Origin: Massilia sp. YIM B02443 | GTDB taxonomy: Bacteria > Pseudomonadota > Gammaproteobacteria > Burkholderiales > Burkholderiaceae_D | Length of the DNA stretch: 64,000 bases | Reading direction: 5' to 3' | Assembly (NCBI RefSeq): GCF_030411955.1 | Contig: NZ_JASNRA010000008.1 | Location: 96,253-160,252, forward strand | Part shown: positions 46,724-55,756 of the stretch, piece by piece | Numbering within the stretch: the first letter of the stretch is position 1 | Layout of the letters: the number at the start of each line of letters is the position of its first letter | Position numbers and translations under genes: made by a program | The notes under the pieces: generated by a model | Seen by the model: only the letters and a program-made list of their open reading frames with translations | Database searches by the model: none | What the model was told of the DNA's origin: nothing

Positions 46724-47920
46724 ATGCGTCTTCTGCAGTGGCACCATGTTTTCGATTCCTGTACTGATTTAGACCAGCTGCGCGCGCGCTGGGACGAGGT
46801 GGCGCAGGAGCACTACCTCAATCCCGGACACGGCACGCCGGAGTACCGCGATGCGCTGCTGTCCTTCCTTGCCACCTCGCCCTTGCCGGCGCCGCTGAAA
46901 CTGGGCGCCGTGCTCAGCTGCGTCAGCGGCTTCGACTTCGACCTGCGCCTGGCACTCGGCGCCCTGGGTGCGCAGGTCGACGAGGCCGATGTCGAATGGA
47001 CCGCTCCGTTCGGCATTGAGGCATCGTTGCTCGGCCCCAGCCTGCGGCTCGACACGCAAGACGCGCAAGTCGCCGCATTCGCGCTCGGTCGCCTGACCGG
47101 CTTGCGCGATACGCTGCGCCAGGACGGCGCCACGGTGGCCGACTGGGAACCGGTGTTCTGGCACGCCTATCTTGAGCTGGCCTGTCGCTGGGCCGACCTT
47201 GATGCGCTCGAGCTGGCTTTGCGGCACGGTGCGAAGGTCAACCAGGCCGGAACGGCCGCGCTGAGGGTACTGGCGGAGGGCGTGCATGTGCATGCGCCTT
47301 ACTACAATGCGGGCCGCAGCCACGTCGACTATGTGGCCACGCTCGACCGCCTGCTGGCGCTCGGTCTCGATACGGAGAAATTGTCCGAGGTGATGGCCCC
47401 GGCTGCAGCGGCAGTCGACAATACCGACATGCTGGAGAGCCTGCGTGCTCGCGGCGCCGATCTTCACGGCGCGGGCGCGCTGACGACAGCCGCATCCAGC
47501 GCTGCGCATGGCGCCGTCGAATGGCTGCTCGCCCACGGCGCCGACGTGCATGCCGATGGCGAAGCTGCGCTGGCCGGGGCCGCCGCGGCGCTCGACGATA
47601 CGCTGGTCGAGACCTTGCTGGCGGCCGGCGCCGACCTGCATGCGGGAGAAGAACTGCCCCTGCGCACCGCCTTCGGCGCGCAGCCGTTCGAGCTGTACAA
47701 CGGCGAAACGGAATTCGTCTTCGCCCGCGCCGAGCTGGTGCTGGCGCTGTTGCGCCATGGCGCCGATGCGGCGCATCCCGCGGTGGCGCTCGCCTTGCGT
47801 GCCGCCGAGGATGGCGAAACCGTGCTGGAAGCCTTGTTGGAACGAGACGATCTGGAGGAAGCGCATCGCGCCGCTTTGATAACACTGGGAGCGGCTGCGT
47901 TCGGAGGAGGGCAGGCGTGA
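46724..47920 (+). CDS. Ankyrin-repeat protein
   Basis: The 398-residue protein has degenerate ankyrin repeats from about residue 150 onward, seen as repeated GA-VN/GADLHA units (LELALRHGAKVNQAG; MLESLRARGADLHGAG; VEWLLAHGADVHADG; VETLLAAGADLHAGE; VLALLRHGADAAHP). The first 145 residues are unrelated and unrecognised. No signal peptide. ATG 46724 is the first good start; the open frame extends upstream into the terminator region. The next gene overlaps by four bases, suggesting linked functions. Ankyrin proteins bind other proteins; the partner is unknown. Confidence 0.8.
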   Translation: MRLLQWHHVFDSCTDLDQLRARWDEVAQEHYLNPGHGTPEYRDALLSFLATSPLPAPLKLGAVLSCVSGFDFDLRLALGALGAQVDEADVEWTAPFGIEASLLGPSLRLDTQDAQVAAFALGRLTGLRDTLRQDGATVADWEPVFWHAYLELACRWADLDALELALRHGAKVNQAGTAALRVLAEGVHVHAPYYNAGRSHVDYVATLDRLLALGLDTEKLSEVMAPAAAAVDNTDMLESLRARGADLHGAGALTTAASSAAHGAVEWLLAHGADVHADGEAALAGAAAALDDTLVETLLAAGADLHAGEELPLRTAFGAQPFELYNGETEFVFARAELVLALLRHGADAAHPAVALALRAAEDGETVLEALLERDDLEEAHRAALITLGAAAFGGGQA

Positions 47921-48468
47921 CAGCGGCGCGCCTGATCGCGGCGGCGCTGGACTTGCCGGTTTTCCTGGTGATGCGCGACAACGGTGAGTCGATCAGTTGG
48001 TTTGACGCCGCCTACGTGCCGGTGGCCGTGCACTGGAAGGACGTCCCGGACGACAAGGCGCTGGCGCCTGAAACCGTCGACCTTGTGGTGATGCTTGGCC
48101 GCGGATTGCAGCAGGCGCTCGATGTTGCGCTGTATCCGGAGTCGGCCGACCGGACGGTGGTACGCCAGCGGCGGCACGTGGCATGGCTACGGAAAACGCG
48201 CATCGTCACCGACTGGCTGGCGCAGACCGGGCCGCAACGGCTGGACGAGGCAACACGCCTCTGGCTGCCGCGCCGGGCGGCGCTGGGACCGCATGCCGAT
48301 GGCGACCAGCAAGCGAAGCTGGCATGGGAACTGGCGCAGAGCGCGCCGTCACTGGCCGGCCTGCACGAGGCGTTCACGCGCAATGTGGCAAGCGCCATGG
48401 AGGCAGAGGCAGACCCGAGTCCCGGCACGTGTGGCTTGCCGTCTCCGTTCGCACCATCTCGACAATAA
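47917..48468 (+). CDS. Unknown protein coupled to the ankyrin gene
   Basis: The 183-residue product starts at GTG 47917, overlapping the ankyrin gene stop (GTGA), with GGAGGAGGG upstream. The N-terminal part (LIAAALDLPVFLVMRDNGESISWF) looks like an alpha/beta fold. No family recognised. Earlier in-frame starts overlap the ankyrin gene deeply and are rejected. Confidence 0.65.
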   Translation: MTAARLIAAALDLPVFLVMRDNGESISWFDAAYVPVAVHWKDVPDDKALAPETVDLVVMLGRGLQQALDVALYPESADRTVVRQRRHVAWLRKTRIVTDWLAQTGPQRLDEATRLWLPRRAALGPHADGDQQAKLAWELAQSAPSLAGLHEAFTRNVASAMEAEADPSPGTCGLPSPFAPSRQ

Positions 48469-48486
48469 AATCTGAAAGGTCGCACA

Positions 48487-49140
48487 TTGAGTTCCAACGA
48501 AGCACGAAGCCCGTCGATGAACGGCAAGACGTACGAAGGCCTGACACTGCCGGGACTGGCGTCACATATCGCCAGCTCCATTCTCTTGTGGAACAAGGGC
48601 CAGGGGATGGGCACGAAGAACGATTGCAAACATGCAATCGGACATAATGTGCGCGCCTATCAGCGGCGCATGATCGCGGAGAAGGTGATCAAGAATATCT
48701 GGATCACTGAAGCTGCCAGGCAGCGGGACAAAAGTCAGATCGAACTGGAGCATGCGATCCCGGTCGGATGCCTGATGAATCTGCTGTTTTATAAAATCGT
48801 CGGCTCCGACCAAGCGGCGGCGGCCAGGCAGGTCGCAGACCTGATTGAAGAAAGCACGGTATTGGTCTGGGTGACCAAAGCAGAGCATCTCAAGCTGAAC
48901 GATGCTTACCAGTGCAAGATGCCGGAAGGGTTCGACACGTATCCTTGGGAGGATCCGCTGGCCCGCTACAGGAAGACGGAGGACGTCTCGCAACCAGTGC
49001 CGCTTGAGGAAAGTGTGCCGACAAAGGCCTCCGAGAAGAGTAAGCCGGCGGAAGATGATCTTGTGGTGGAAACCGAAGAAGACTTCAAGCCCGCCGAAGA
49101 GTCTGCCGATCAGACAGCCAGCAATCCTGGTCCCACGTAA
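48487..49140 (+). CDS. Unknown protein with EHxxP motif and acidic tail
   Basis: The 217-residue protein is not recognised. It contains IELEHAIPVGCLMNLLF near residue 95; an EHxxP element occurs in some HNH nuclease folds, but the rest of that motif is not evident. The last 60 residues are acidic, proline-rich and probably disordered. GC content is clearly lower than in the neighbours, suggesting transfer. The start is TTG 48487, with AAAGG upstream. A 15-bp hairpin follows the stop. A nuclease or effector-like role is possible but unsupported. Confidence 0.6.
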   Translation: MSSNEARSPSMNGKTYEGLTLPGLASHIASSILLWNKGQGMGTKNDCKHAIGHNVRAYQRRMIAEKVIKNIWITEAARQRDKSQIELEHAIPVGCLMNLLFYKIVGSDQAAAARQVADLIEESTVLVWVTKAEHLKLNDAYQCKMPEGFDTYPWEDPLARYRKTEDVSQPVPLEESVPTKASEKSKPAEDDLVVETEEDFKPAEESADQTASNPGPT

Positions 49141-49181
49141 GGTCAAAGAGCTACAGCCTCACGGCATGTAGCTCTTTGACC
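49141..49181. terminator. 15-bp perfect hairpin between convergent genes
   Basis: GGTCAAAGAGCTACA (49141-49155) and TGTAGCTCTTTGACC (49167-49181) are perfect complements around an 11-nt loop, directly after the TAA at 49138-49140. There is no clean U-tract on either strand, so it may act as a bidirectional terminator or an RNA-stability hairpin. Confidence 0.6.
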
Positions 49182-49248
49182 TGGTTTGACCATTCATGGC
49201 GCCGCGCCAGCGCCGCACTGTAGATGGCCGAAGGCCGAGGCCCGTCGA

Positions 49249-49794
49249 TCAGTGCTGATCGATCTTGCCGCGCCAGGCGCCGGTTTCGCTGCCGCGTTTT
49301 TCCAGCAGTTCCTTGAAGTTCGACAGGTTCGAACGCGCTTCCATGCGCACCGCGCCCAGGGCGTCGCCGATCGACTCCAGCGCGCCTTCCGGCTCGTAGT
49401 CCATCTGCAGCGCGATGCGGGTGACGGTGTCCGAGATCTTGTGGAAGGTGACCACGCCGCCGTTCTTGACGCCGGTGACGCTGCGCCATGCGATGCGGTT
49501 GTCGGGGATCTGCTCGGTGATCTCGGCATCCCATTCCTTGTCTTCACCGGCCACGTTGGCTTTCCAGTGCAGGTGCTTGTCGTCCAGCTGGCGGATTTCC
49601 TTCACGCTCTTCATGAATTGCGGGAAGTCTTCGAACTGGGTGAACTGGTTGTAGGCGGTGCGCACCGGGACGTTGACTTCGATCGTCTCGACGATCGACG
49701 AGCTGGCGCCAAAGCCACGGGTTCCTTTGAGTTTCTTCGACAGCAGCACGCCGCCATAGGCCAGTGCGGCCACGGTGATTACTCGACTCAGCAT
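49249..49794 (-). CDS. SRPBCC/cyclase-dehydrase family protein with membrane anchor
   Basis: The 181-residue protein begins with a short hydrophobic segment (MLSRVITVAALAYGGVLLSKKL) and continues as a START/SRPBCC-type domain (SIVETIEVNVPVRTAYNQFTQFEDFPQFMKSVKEIRQLDDKHLHW; the INxxI-like NRIAWRSVTG). Such proteins bind hydrophobic ligands; this subgroup is often found with stress genes. ATG 49794 follows a perfect AAGGAG; upstream extensions of the frame are not coding. It appears to be a single gene. Confidence 0.85.
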   Translation of the reverse strand: MLSRVITVAALAYGGVLLSKKLKGTRGFGASSSIVETIEVNVPVRTAYNQFTQFEDFPQFMKSVKEIRQLDDKHLHWKANVAGEDKEWDAEITEQIPDNRIAWRSVTGVKNGGVVTFHKISDTVTRIALQMDYEPEGALESIGDALGAVRMEARSNLSNFKELLEKRGSETGAWRGKIDQH

Positions 49795-50068
49795 ATTCGT
49801 TCTCCTTGGTTGGATGTCGCGCCGCATGCGTGAAAAGCTACCGGCCCGTCCCGTGCATGCGGTTGGTGCGACTCGATCAGTGCTCGATACGACGGGCCCC
49901 GCGATCTGTCGCGAATCTGTCATTAAAATAAGCGAAAAGACAATAGGGCGGCGCGCGAAAGGATGGGATTTCCGCACCGCAGCATTAGCGGCCTGAGCGC
50001 AACGTTGTGCGGCGTTCCAGGCGATTCCGCAGCGCAATCGACGACGATCGGACGACGGGGAGAACACG

Positions 50069-50470
50069 ATGAAATTGCAGGGAGGATGTTTTTGCGGCGC
50101 CGTGCGCTACGAAGCTGAGGCCGAACCTTTCAACAGTACCTTGTGCCATTGCACCGACTGCCGCAAGACCTCGGGCGCGCCGGCGCTGGCCTGGTTCAGC
50201 GTCCGCCGCGACGAGCTGCGCTGGATCGGCGCCGAGCCCCGGCTGTTCCGTTCCAGCGCGCACGCCTTGCGCGGCTTTTGTGCGTCGTGCGGCGCCAGCC
50301 TGGCTTTCCTCGACGAGGAATGGCCGGACGAGATCGACATCGCCACAGCCAGCCTGGACGATCCGGAACAAGTGCCGCCGCGCGACCATACCTTCGTGCA
50401 CAGTCGCCTGAGCTGGATGAACCTGCGCGATGGCTTGCCCGAATACCGGCGCACGCGAACGGAAGGGTAG
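50069..50470 (+). CDS. GFA family protein (glutathione-dependent formaldehyde-activating-like)
   Basis: The 133-residue zinc protein has the GFA pattern: GGCFCGAVRYEA, LCHCTDCRKTSGAP and GFCASCGASLAF, giving the expected seven cysteines. Some members bind glutathione and speed formaldehyde adduct formation, but most are uncharacterised, so the name is a family label. GGGGAG precedes the ATG. Despite an adhC-type dehydrogenase at 34090, the two are not adjacent. Confidence 0.9.
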   Translation: MKLQGGCFCGAVRYEAEAEPFNSTLCHCTDCRKTSGAPALAWFSVRRDELRWIGAEPRLFRSSAHALRGFCASCGASLAFLDEEWPDEIDIATASLDDPEQVPPRDHTFVHSRLSWMNLRDGLPEYRRTRTEG

Positions 50471-50622
50471 ATTGTCCTCGGCGGCCGTGCGCTGCAGTCG
50501 CGCCTGAATGCGCTGGAAGCAGCGTGAAGTTGCCTGCAGCGCCGACTTCGCCGACAACCCGGCTTGAGATCGTTGTGTCTGACGCTGCGTTGTAACGGCG
50601 CGGCACGGCTGGCGGAACTGGA

Positions 50623-50651
50623 TGGGCATACAGTAGGCCCGGCGGTATAAT
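50623..50651 (+). promoter_or_regulatory. uvrD promoter, implying a leaderless transcript
   Basis: A perfect -10 TATAAT (50646-50651) and a -35-like TGGGCA (50623-50628, 4 of 6) are spaced 17 bp. The start ATG of uvrD is at 50658, only six bases after the -10, so the predicted transcript would begin at or very near the start codon. Confidence 0.6.
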
Positions 50652-50657
50652 GGCCGG

Positions 50658-52970
50658 ATGCAGAATCTCCTCCATAACCTCAATCCCGAACAGCTCGCCG
50701 CCGTCACCCTGCCGTCGCAGAGCGCCCTGATCCTGGCCGGCGCCGGTTCCGGCAAGACGCGCGTGCTGACCACGCGCATTGCCTGGCTGATCCAGACCAA
50801 CCAGGTGTCGCCCGCCGGCATCATGGCGGTGACGTTCACGAACAAGGCGGCCAAGGAGATGCTGACCCGTTTGTCGGCCATGCTGCCGGTGAATACGCGC
50901 GGCATGTGGATCGGCACTTTCCACGGCCTGTGCAACCGCCTGTTGCGCACCCACTACCGCGACGCCGCGCTGCCGCAGACGTTCCAGATCCTCGATTCGC
51001 AAGACCAGATCTCGCTGATCAAGCGCATGCTCAAGGCGCACAACGTCGACGATGAAAAATATCCGGCCAAGAACCTGATGTATTTCATCAATAACGCCAA
51101 GGACCAGGGCATGCGCGCGTCGCAGCTCGAGGCGCACGACCCGATCGAGCGCCGCATGGTCGAGCTGTACGAACTGTACGACCAGCAATGCCAGCGCGAA
51201 GGCGTGGTCGACTTCGCCGAGCTGCTGCTGCGCTCGTACGAACTGCTGGCGCGCAACGCGCCGCTGCGCCACCATTACCAGATGCGCTTCCGCCACATCC
51301 TGGTCGACGAGTTCCAGGATACCAATGACCTGCAATACAACCTGCTGAAGCTGCTGGCGGGGCAGGGCGAGCAAGGCGGCGCCATCTTCGCGGTGGGCGA
51401 CGACGACCAGAGCATCTACGCCTTCCGCGGCGCCAACGTCGGCAATATGTCGGCCTTCGAGCGCGACTACCAGGTCAAGAACCTGATCAAGCTGGAGCAG
51501 AACTACCGCTCGCACGGCCACATCCTGGACAGCGCCAACGTGCTGATCTCGAACAACGCCAAGCGCCTGGGCAAGAACCTGCGCACCGACGCCGGCCAGG
51601 GCGAGCAGGTGCGGGTCTACGAAGCCTCGTCCGACCTGGAAGAAGCGCAGTGGATCATCGAAGAGGCAAAGAGCCTGATCAAGGACGGTTTTACGCGCAA
51701 TGAAATCGCGATCCTGTACCGCTCGAATGCCCAGAGCCGGGTGATCGAGCACGCGCTGTTCGCGGCCGGCCTGCCGTACACCGTGTACGGCGGCCTGCGC
51801 TACTTCCAGCGCGCCGAGGTCAAGCACGCGATCGCCTACCTGCAGCTGATGGACAATCCGCACAACGATTCGGCTTTCCTGCGCGTGGTGAACTTCCCGA
51901 CGCGCGGCATCGGCGTGCGCACCATCGAGCAGTTGCAGATGGCGGCCGACAGCTACGGCATCTCGCTGTACGCGGCGGTGCCCTACATGAGCGGCAAGGC
52001 CGGCAGCGCACTGGGCGGTTTCGTGAAACTGATCGAAAGCGCGCGCTTCGAGACCCAGCAACTGCCGCTGCCGGAACTGGTGCGCGTGGTGCTCGAACGC
52101 AGTACGCTGCTGAGCCACTACGCCAACGAAAAGGAAGGCGCCGACCGCATCGAGAACCTGGAGCAGATGGTCAACGCCGCGACCCAGTTCGTGCAGGAAG
52201 AAGGCTTCGGCACCCAGGCCCCGGCCCATCTCGGACCGCCGGCCCTGCCGCAGGCCGGCGAAGCGCTGGTCGATGCCGACGGCATCGAGGTGCTGGACGG
52301 CGGCGCGCCGCTGCCGTCGGTGATGTCGCCGCTGTCGGCCTTCCTGTCGCATGCTTCGCTGGAAGCGGGCGACGCCCAGGCGCAAGCCGGGCAGGAAGCG
52401 CTGCAACTGATGACGGTGCACTCGGCCAAGGGCCTGGAATTCGACGCCGTGTTCATCACCGGGCTGGAAGAAGGCTTGTTCCCGCACGAAAGCAGCTCGC
52501 GCGAACTCGATGGCGTGGACGAAGAGCGGCGCCTGATGTACGTGGCGATCACGCGCGCGCGGCGCCGCCTGTACATGAGCTTTACCCAGCAGCGCATGCT
52601 GCACGGCCAGACCCGCTTCAACATGAAGTCGCGCTTCTTCGACGAGTTGCCGGAAGAGTCGCTCAAGTGGCTGTCGCCGCGCGTGCAAGGCAACTGGTTC
52701 GCCGGCCGCAAGTCGACCACGGCCTGGGACGACGCCACATTCCGTGAAGGCGGCAGCGACAACAAGATCGCGCAGCAGATCACGGCCAAGTCGGGCGGCG
52801 GCAGCGGCTGGCGCGTGGGCGAGTCGGTGTCGCACGCCAAGTTCGGCGAAGGCGTGATCGTGAATATCGAAGGCGGGGCGGGCGCGGCGCGCGCGCAGAT
52901 CAATTTCGGCGCGGCGGGGATGAAGGTGCTGGATCTGTCGATCGCGAAGCTGGAGCGGATCGGGCGCTAA
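50658..52970 (+). CDS. uvrD: UvrD/Rep superfamily DNA helicase
   Basis: A 3'-5' DNA helicase of repair. The 770 residues carry the SF1 motifs in order: Walker A LAGAGSGKTRVL near residue 30, TFTNKAAKEM, DEFQDTN (Walker B), GDDDQSIYAFRGA, the LEQNYRSHG region, and late VHSAKGLEFDAVFITGLEEGLFPHE and YVAITRARRRLYM. The C-terminal GESVSHAKFGEGVIVNIEG domain is typical of UvrD/PcrA. The start is fixed by the family N-terminus MQNLLHNLNPEQLAAV; no ribosome binding site fits, as the promoter abuts the ATG. Confidence 0.96.
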   Translation: MQNLLHNLNPEQLAAVTLPSQSALILAGAGSGKTRVLTTRIAWLIQTNQVSPAGIMAVTFTNKAAKEMLTRLSAMLPVNTRGMWIGTFHGLCNRLLRTHYRDAALPQTFQILDSQDQISLIKRMLKAHNVDDEKYPAKNLMYFINNAKDQGMRASQLEAHDPIERRMVELYELYDQQCQREGVVDFAELLLRSYELLARNAPLRHHYQMRFRHILVDEFQDTNDLQYNLLKLLAGQGEQGGAIFAVGDDDQSIYAFRGANVGNMSAFERDYQVKNLIKLEQNYRSHGHILDSANVLISNNAKRLGKNLRTDAGQGEQVRVYEASSDLEEAQWIIEEAKSLIKDGFTRNEIAILYRSNAQSRVIEHALFAAGLPYTVYGGLRYFQRAEVKHAIAYLQLMDNPHNDSAFLRVVNFPTRGIGVRTIEQLQMAADSYGISLYAAVPYMSGKAGSALGGFVKLIESARFETQQLPLPELVRVVLERSTLLSHYANEKEGADRIENLEQMVNAATQFVQEEGFGTQAPAHLGPPALPQAGEALVDADGIEVLDGGAPLPSVMSPLSAFLSHASLEAGDAQAQAGQEALQLMTVHSAKGLEFDAVFITGLEEGLFPHESSSRELDGVDEERRLMYVAITRARRRLYMSFTQQRMLHGQTRFNMKSRFFDELPEESLKWLSPRVQGNWFAGRKSTTAWDDATFREGGSDNKIAQQITAKSGGGSGWRVGESVSHAKFGEGVIVNIEGGAGAARAQINFGAAGMKVLDLSIAKLERIGR

Positions 52971-52983
52971 ATAATTATTCGCC

Positions 52984-53132
52984 ACCCTAAAAACCGTCAT
53001 TCCCGCGCAGGCGGGAATCCAAGTCCTGTGCGCTGCCACTTCGGCCTGCTTAAGTGGTGCGCGTAGAAACTTGGATTCCCGCCTGCGCGGGAAGTCATTG
53101 CGACCAATGGAAGCAATGACGGTCTCTAGGGT
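52984..53132. repeat. dRS3-like palindromic repeat element
   Basis: A 149-bp imperfect palindrome between uvrD and the membrane-protein gene. Outer arms ACCCTAAAAACCGTCATT and AATGACGGTCTCTAGGGT pair with two mismatches. Inside are two inverted copies of ATTCCCGCGCAGGCGGGAAT (near 53000-53019, and its reverse complement near 53075-53093). The unit fits the Neisseria dRS3 pattern ATTCCC-N8-GGGAAT and similar REP units in other proteobacteria. It may terminate uvrD transcription and could be an insertion target. Confidence 0.85.
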
Positions 53133-53143
53133 AACTTACTTGT

Positions 53144-53929
53144 CTACTTATCGAGATTAACCTTGCCCTCCGACGCCACCGCATCCTGCGGCTTGCCGAA
53201 AATCTCCCGATATCCCACATACATCGAGCACTGCAGCAACAGTACGAACAGGAAGATCAGCCACATGATCGCCACCCGCGCGATGCTGCTGCCGCCCAGC
53301 AGCATGGTCAGCACGAAGCAGATTGCGAAGAACAGCCCGAACCACGCCAGCAGCAGCACCAGAAACACGCGGGCACTGCGCACCACGGCGAAGAAGCTGT
53401 AGAACACCGCCTTGAACGGCGGCATCTTCTGCCAGTGGGTCAGCGGCGGTGCGAAGCACAGCGCGATCAGCGTCAGCACGTTCAGCGCGATGAACACGAA
53501 CAGGGCCAGGATGTCCGATCCCTGCACCTGGGCCGGAGTGCCGGTCTGGCTCTGGGCCGCGACCTGCTCCCAGAACTGTTCGCTGATCACGAAGCGCGCG
53601 ATCACGGTCAGCACCAGCGACACGCCCAGGTAGATCACCCCGATCTTGCACAGCTGCGGCAGCAGCGGCTTGCGAAAGCCGGTCAGGGCCACCGCCGGCG
53701 TCACGCGCTGGCCGCTGTCGATCATCAGGCAGGCCTGCATGAAGGCCATCGAGAACGATGGGATCAGGACCACCGCAATCATCGCGCCCAGCAGCGGCAC
53801 CGAGCTGATCAGGATGCTGAACAGGATATTGGCGAACAGCAGCGTGGTGAGCGCCGCCGGTTGTTGGCGGAACAGGCGGGCGCCGCCCTTGAGCCAGGTC
53901 CAGCCGGTCATTGCAGGCAGAGTGTTCAT
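53144..53929 (-). CDS. BPSS1780-like multi-pass membrane protein
   Basis: The 261-residue protein has about six membrane helices ([91 protein letters not shown]) and resembles a betaproteobacterial family known only by locus-style name (BPSS1780). Function unknown. The start codon overlaps the thrB stop (ATGA), so it is translated with thrB; the longer upstream frame is not real. Confidence 0.8.
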   Translation of the reverse strand: MNTLPAMTGWTWLKGGARLFRQQPAALTTLLFANILFSILISSVPLLGAMIAVVLIPSFSMAFMQACLMIDSGQRVTPAVALTGFRKPLLPQLCKIGVIYLGVSLVLTVIARFVISEQFWEQVAAQSQTGTPAQVQGSDILALFVFIALNVLTLIALCFAPPLTHWQKMPPFKAVFYSFFAVVRSARVFLVLLLAWFGLFFAICFVLTMLLGGSSIARVAIMWLIFLFVLLLQCSMYVGYREIFGKPQDAVASEGKVNLDK

Positions 53930-54909
53930 ACAGGAGCAGATGCAGTTGCAGACGACGGGAGCGGCGGCGCCGGATGGGCGATGCGCTCGCGCAGGATGCG
54001 TTCGAAATGGGTCGGGTCGTGCGGCGTGAGCAGCTCGGCCGCGCGCGGAAGATGCAGGTCGTACAGGCGCGACAGCCAGAAGCGCAGCGCCCCGGCGCGC
54101 AGCAGCGGCTGCCAGGCTTCGGCTTCGGTCGCCGTGAATGGCCGCACCGCGTGGTAGGCGTCGAGCAGGGCGCGCACGCGCGCCGGATCGAGCTCGCCGC
54201 TCGCCAGGTCGATGCACCAGTCGTTGACGGTGACGGCGACGTCGTACAGCCAGGTGTCGACGCCGGCGAAATAGAAGTCGAAGCAGCCGCTCAGGCGCTC
54301 GCCCTCGAACATCACGTTATTGCGGAACAGGTCGGCGTGCACCGGGCCGCGCGGCAATTGCGCGTAGCTTGCCTGGCCGGCGACATCGCGCTGGAAGGCG
54401 ACTTCGCTGACGAGCAAGCTTGCTTCGTCCTGGTTCAGGAACGGCAGCACGGCAGGCGCGGTATCCACCCACCAGTCGAGGCCGCGCAGGTTCGGCTGCT
54501 GCAGACTGAAATCCTGCGCCGCCAGGTGCATGCGCGCCAGCATGCAGCCGACTTCGGCGCAGTGCACCGGTTGCGGATCGAGCTGGGAAGCGCCACTAAG
54601 GCGGCTGACGATGATGGCCGGCTTGCCGTGCAGCAGCACCACCAGTTCGCCATCCCGGTTGGCGACCGGCGCCGGCACCGGGATGCCGCGCGCGGCCAGG
54701 TGCGCCATCAGGCCGACGTAGAACGGCAGCTGCTCGAAGCGCAAGTTTTCGAAGATGGTCAGTACATACTGGCCGGTCTCAGTTGTCAGGAAAAAATTGC
54801 TGTTGTCGATGCCGGAGGAAATGCCTTCGAGCCCGACGGCCTGGCCGAGCGGGAACTGCTTGATCCACTGGTGAAGGTCATCCAGCGAGACCGCGGTAAA
54901 AACTGCCAT
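53926..54909 (-). CDS. thrB: Homoserine kinase (ThrB type II)
   Basis: ThrB phosphorylates homoserine in threonine synthesis. The 327-residue protein is the aminoglycoside-phosphotransferase-like type II form: [17 protein letters not shown] near the N-terminus, catalytic [16 protein letters not shown] and metal-binding [17 protein letters not shown]. Length is normal. It lies behind the DUF2782 gene and overlaps the membrane-protein gene downstream, an order conserved in betaproteobacteria next to polA. Confidence 0.95.
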   Translation of the reverse strand: MAVFTAVSLDDLHQWIKQFPLGQAVGLEGISSGIDNSNFFLTTETGQYVLTIFENLRFEQLPFYVGLMAHLAARGIPVPAPVANRDGELVVLLHGKPAIIVSRLSGASQLDPQPVHCAEVGCMLARMHLAAQDFSLQQPNLRGLDWWVDTAPAVLPFLNQDEASLLVSEVAFQRDVAGQASYAQLPRGPVHADLFRNNVMFEGERLSGCFDFYFAGVDTWLYDVAVTVNDWCIDLASGELDPARVRALLDAYHAVRPFTATEAEAWQPLLRAGALRFWLSRLYDLHLPRAAELLTPHDPTHFERILRERIAHPAPPLPSSATASAPV

Positions 54910-54975
54910 GTGCTAGCAAAAAAGGTGTTGGGATCGGGTGCGCCGCGCGCCGTGGGGGCAGGCGCGGCGGCACGC

Positions 54976-55521
54976 TCATTGTTTGGTGGTTGGCTCCAGC
55001 GCCGGCGGCGGCGGCGCGTCGGCGCGGCCCGGCACGCCCGGACGCGCCGGGGCCGGGTTGACCGTTTCCGCGGCTTCCTGTTTCTTGGGATTGCCGAAAT
55101 CAAATTCCATGACCTGCCATTGCGGGGCGCGGATGCCGCTGCTCTGGGCGTCGCCCGGCTGGGCATTCCCGGCCGCAACGTTGGGTTTCATGATGTAGCG
55201 GCTCGGGCCGCTCTGCACTTCGACTTCGGTGACCTGGCCGTCGTTGGCGCGCTTTTCGGTGATGCGGGTGCGCGGACGCGGCTCGATGGTGGTGGCCGGC
55301 ACGTCGCTGCCCGGCTCGATGCGCTCGAGCTGCGGCGGTTCCTGCAGCGAACGCCCCTGTTGCTGCGCCGGCCGGGCTTGCGGCTGAGTTGCCGCTGCAG
55401 CCGGCTGCGCGCGCTGCGTCGGCGTCTGCTGTTGCGTCGCCGTCTGCTGGGCCGCGGCGAAGCCGGCATGGGCAAACAGGCACAGTGTCAGGAGGGCGAG
55501 GCGGGGAGTCGTGCGCAGCAT
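54976..55521 (-). CDS. Secreted DUF2782 protein
   Basis: The 181-residue protein has a signal peptide (LALLTLCLFAHAGFAAA), a Gln/Pro/Ala-rich low-complexity stretch (residues about 28-65), then a DUF2782 core (RTRITEKRANDGQVTEVEVQSGPSRYIMKP) and a proline-rich tail. DUF2782 proteins sit between polA and thrB in many betaproteobacteria; function unknown. ATG 55521 is chosen because AGGTGA lies at good spacing; a GTG three codons earlier is possible. It is divergent from polA. Confidence 0.85.
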   Translation of the reverse strand: MLRTTPRLALLTLCLFAHAGFAAAQQTATQQQTPTQRAQPAAAATQPQARPAQQQGRSLQEPPQLERIEPGSDVPATTIEPRPRTRITEKRANDGQVTEVEVQSGPSRYIMKPNVAAGNAQPGDAQSSGIRAPQWQVMEFDFGNPKKQEAAETVNPAPARPGVPGRADAPPPPALEPTTKQ

Positions 55522-55756
55522 GTTAATCACCTAATGTCGTTTAGTCCATTGTAGCAAACAGCGCAGCTGACCTGTGAAATGAGTTGGCCGGGCGCCTGCG
55601 CCGAAAACGGGGATCGGGCCGCGGCCCTGACGTGCTTCCCCTCATCCGGATTCTGCGATAATGATGGCTACTCCGGCGCGCGGTTTCCGCCACCCGGCGT
55701 TGCATTCCGACGCTACCCTCCGCGCCCCTCAATGCCCGACCCTGAATTCGCCCCAT

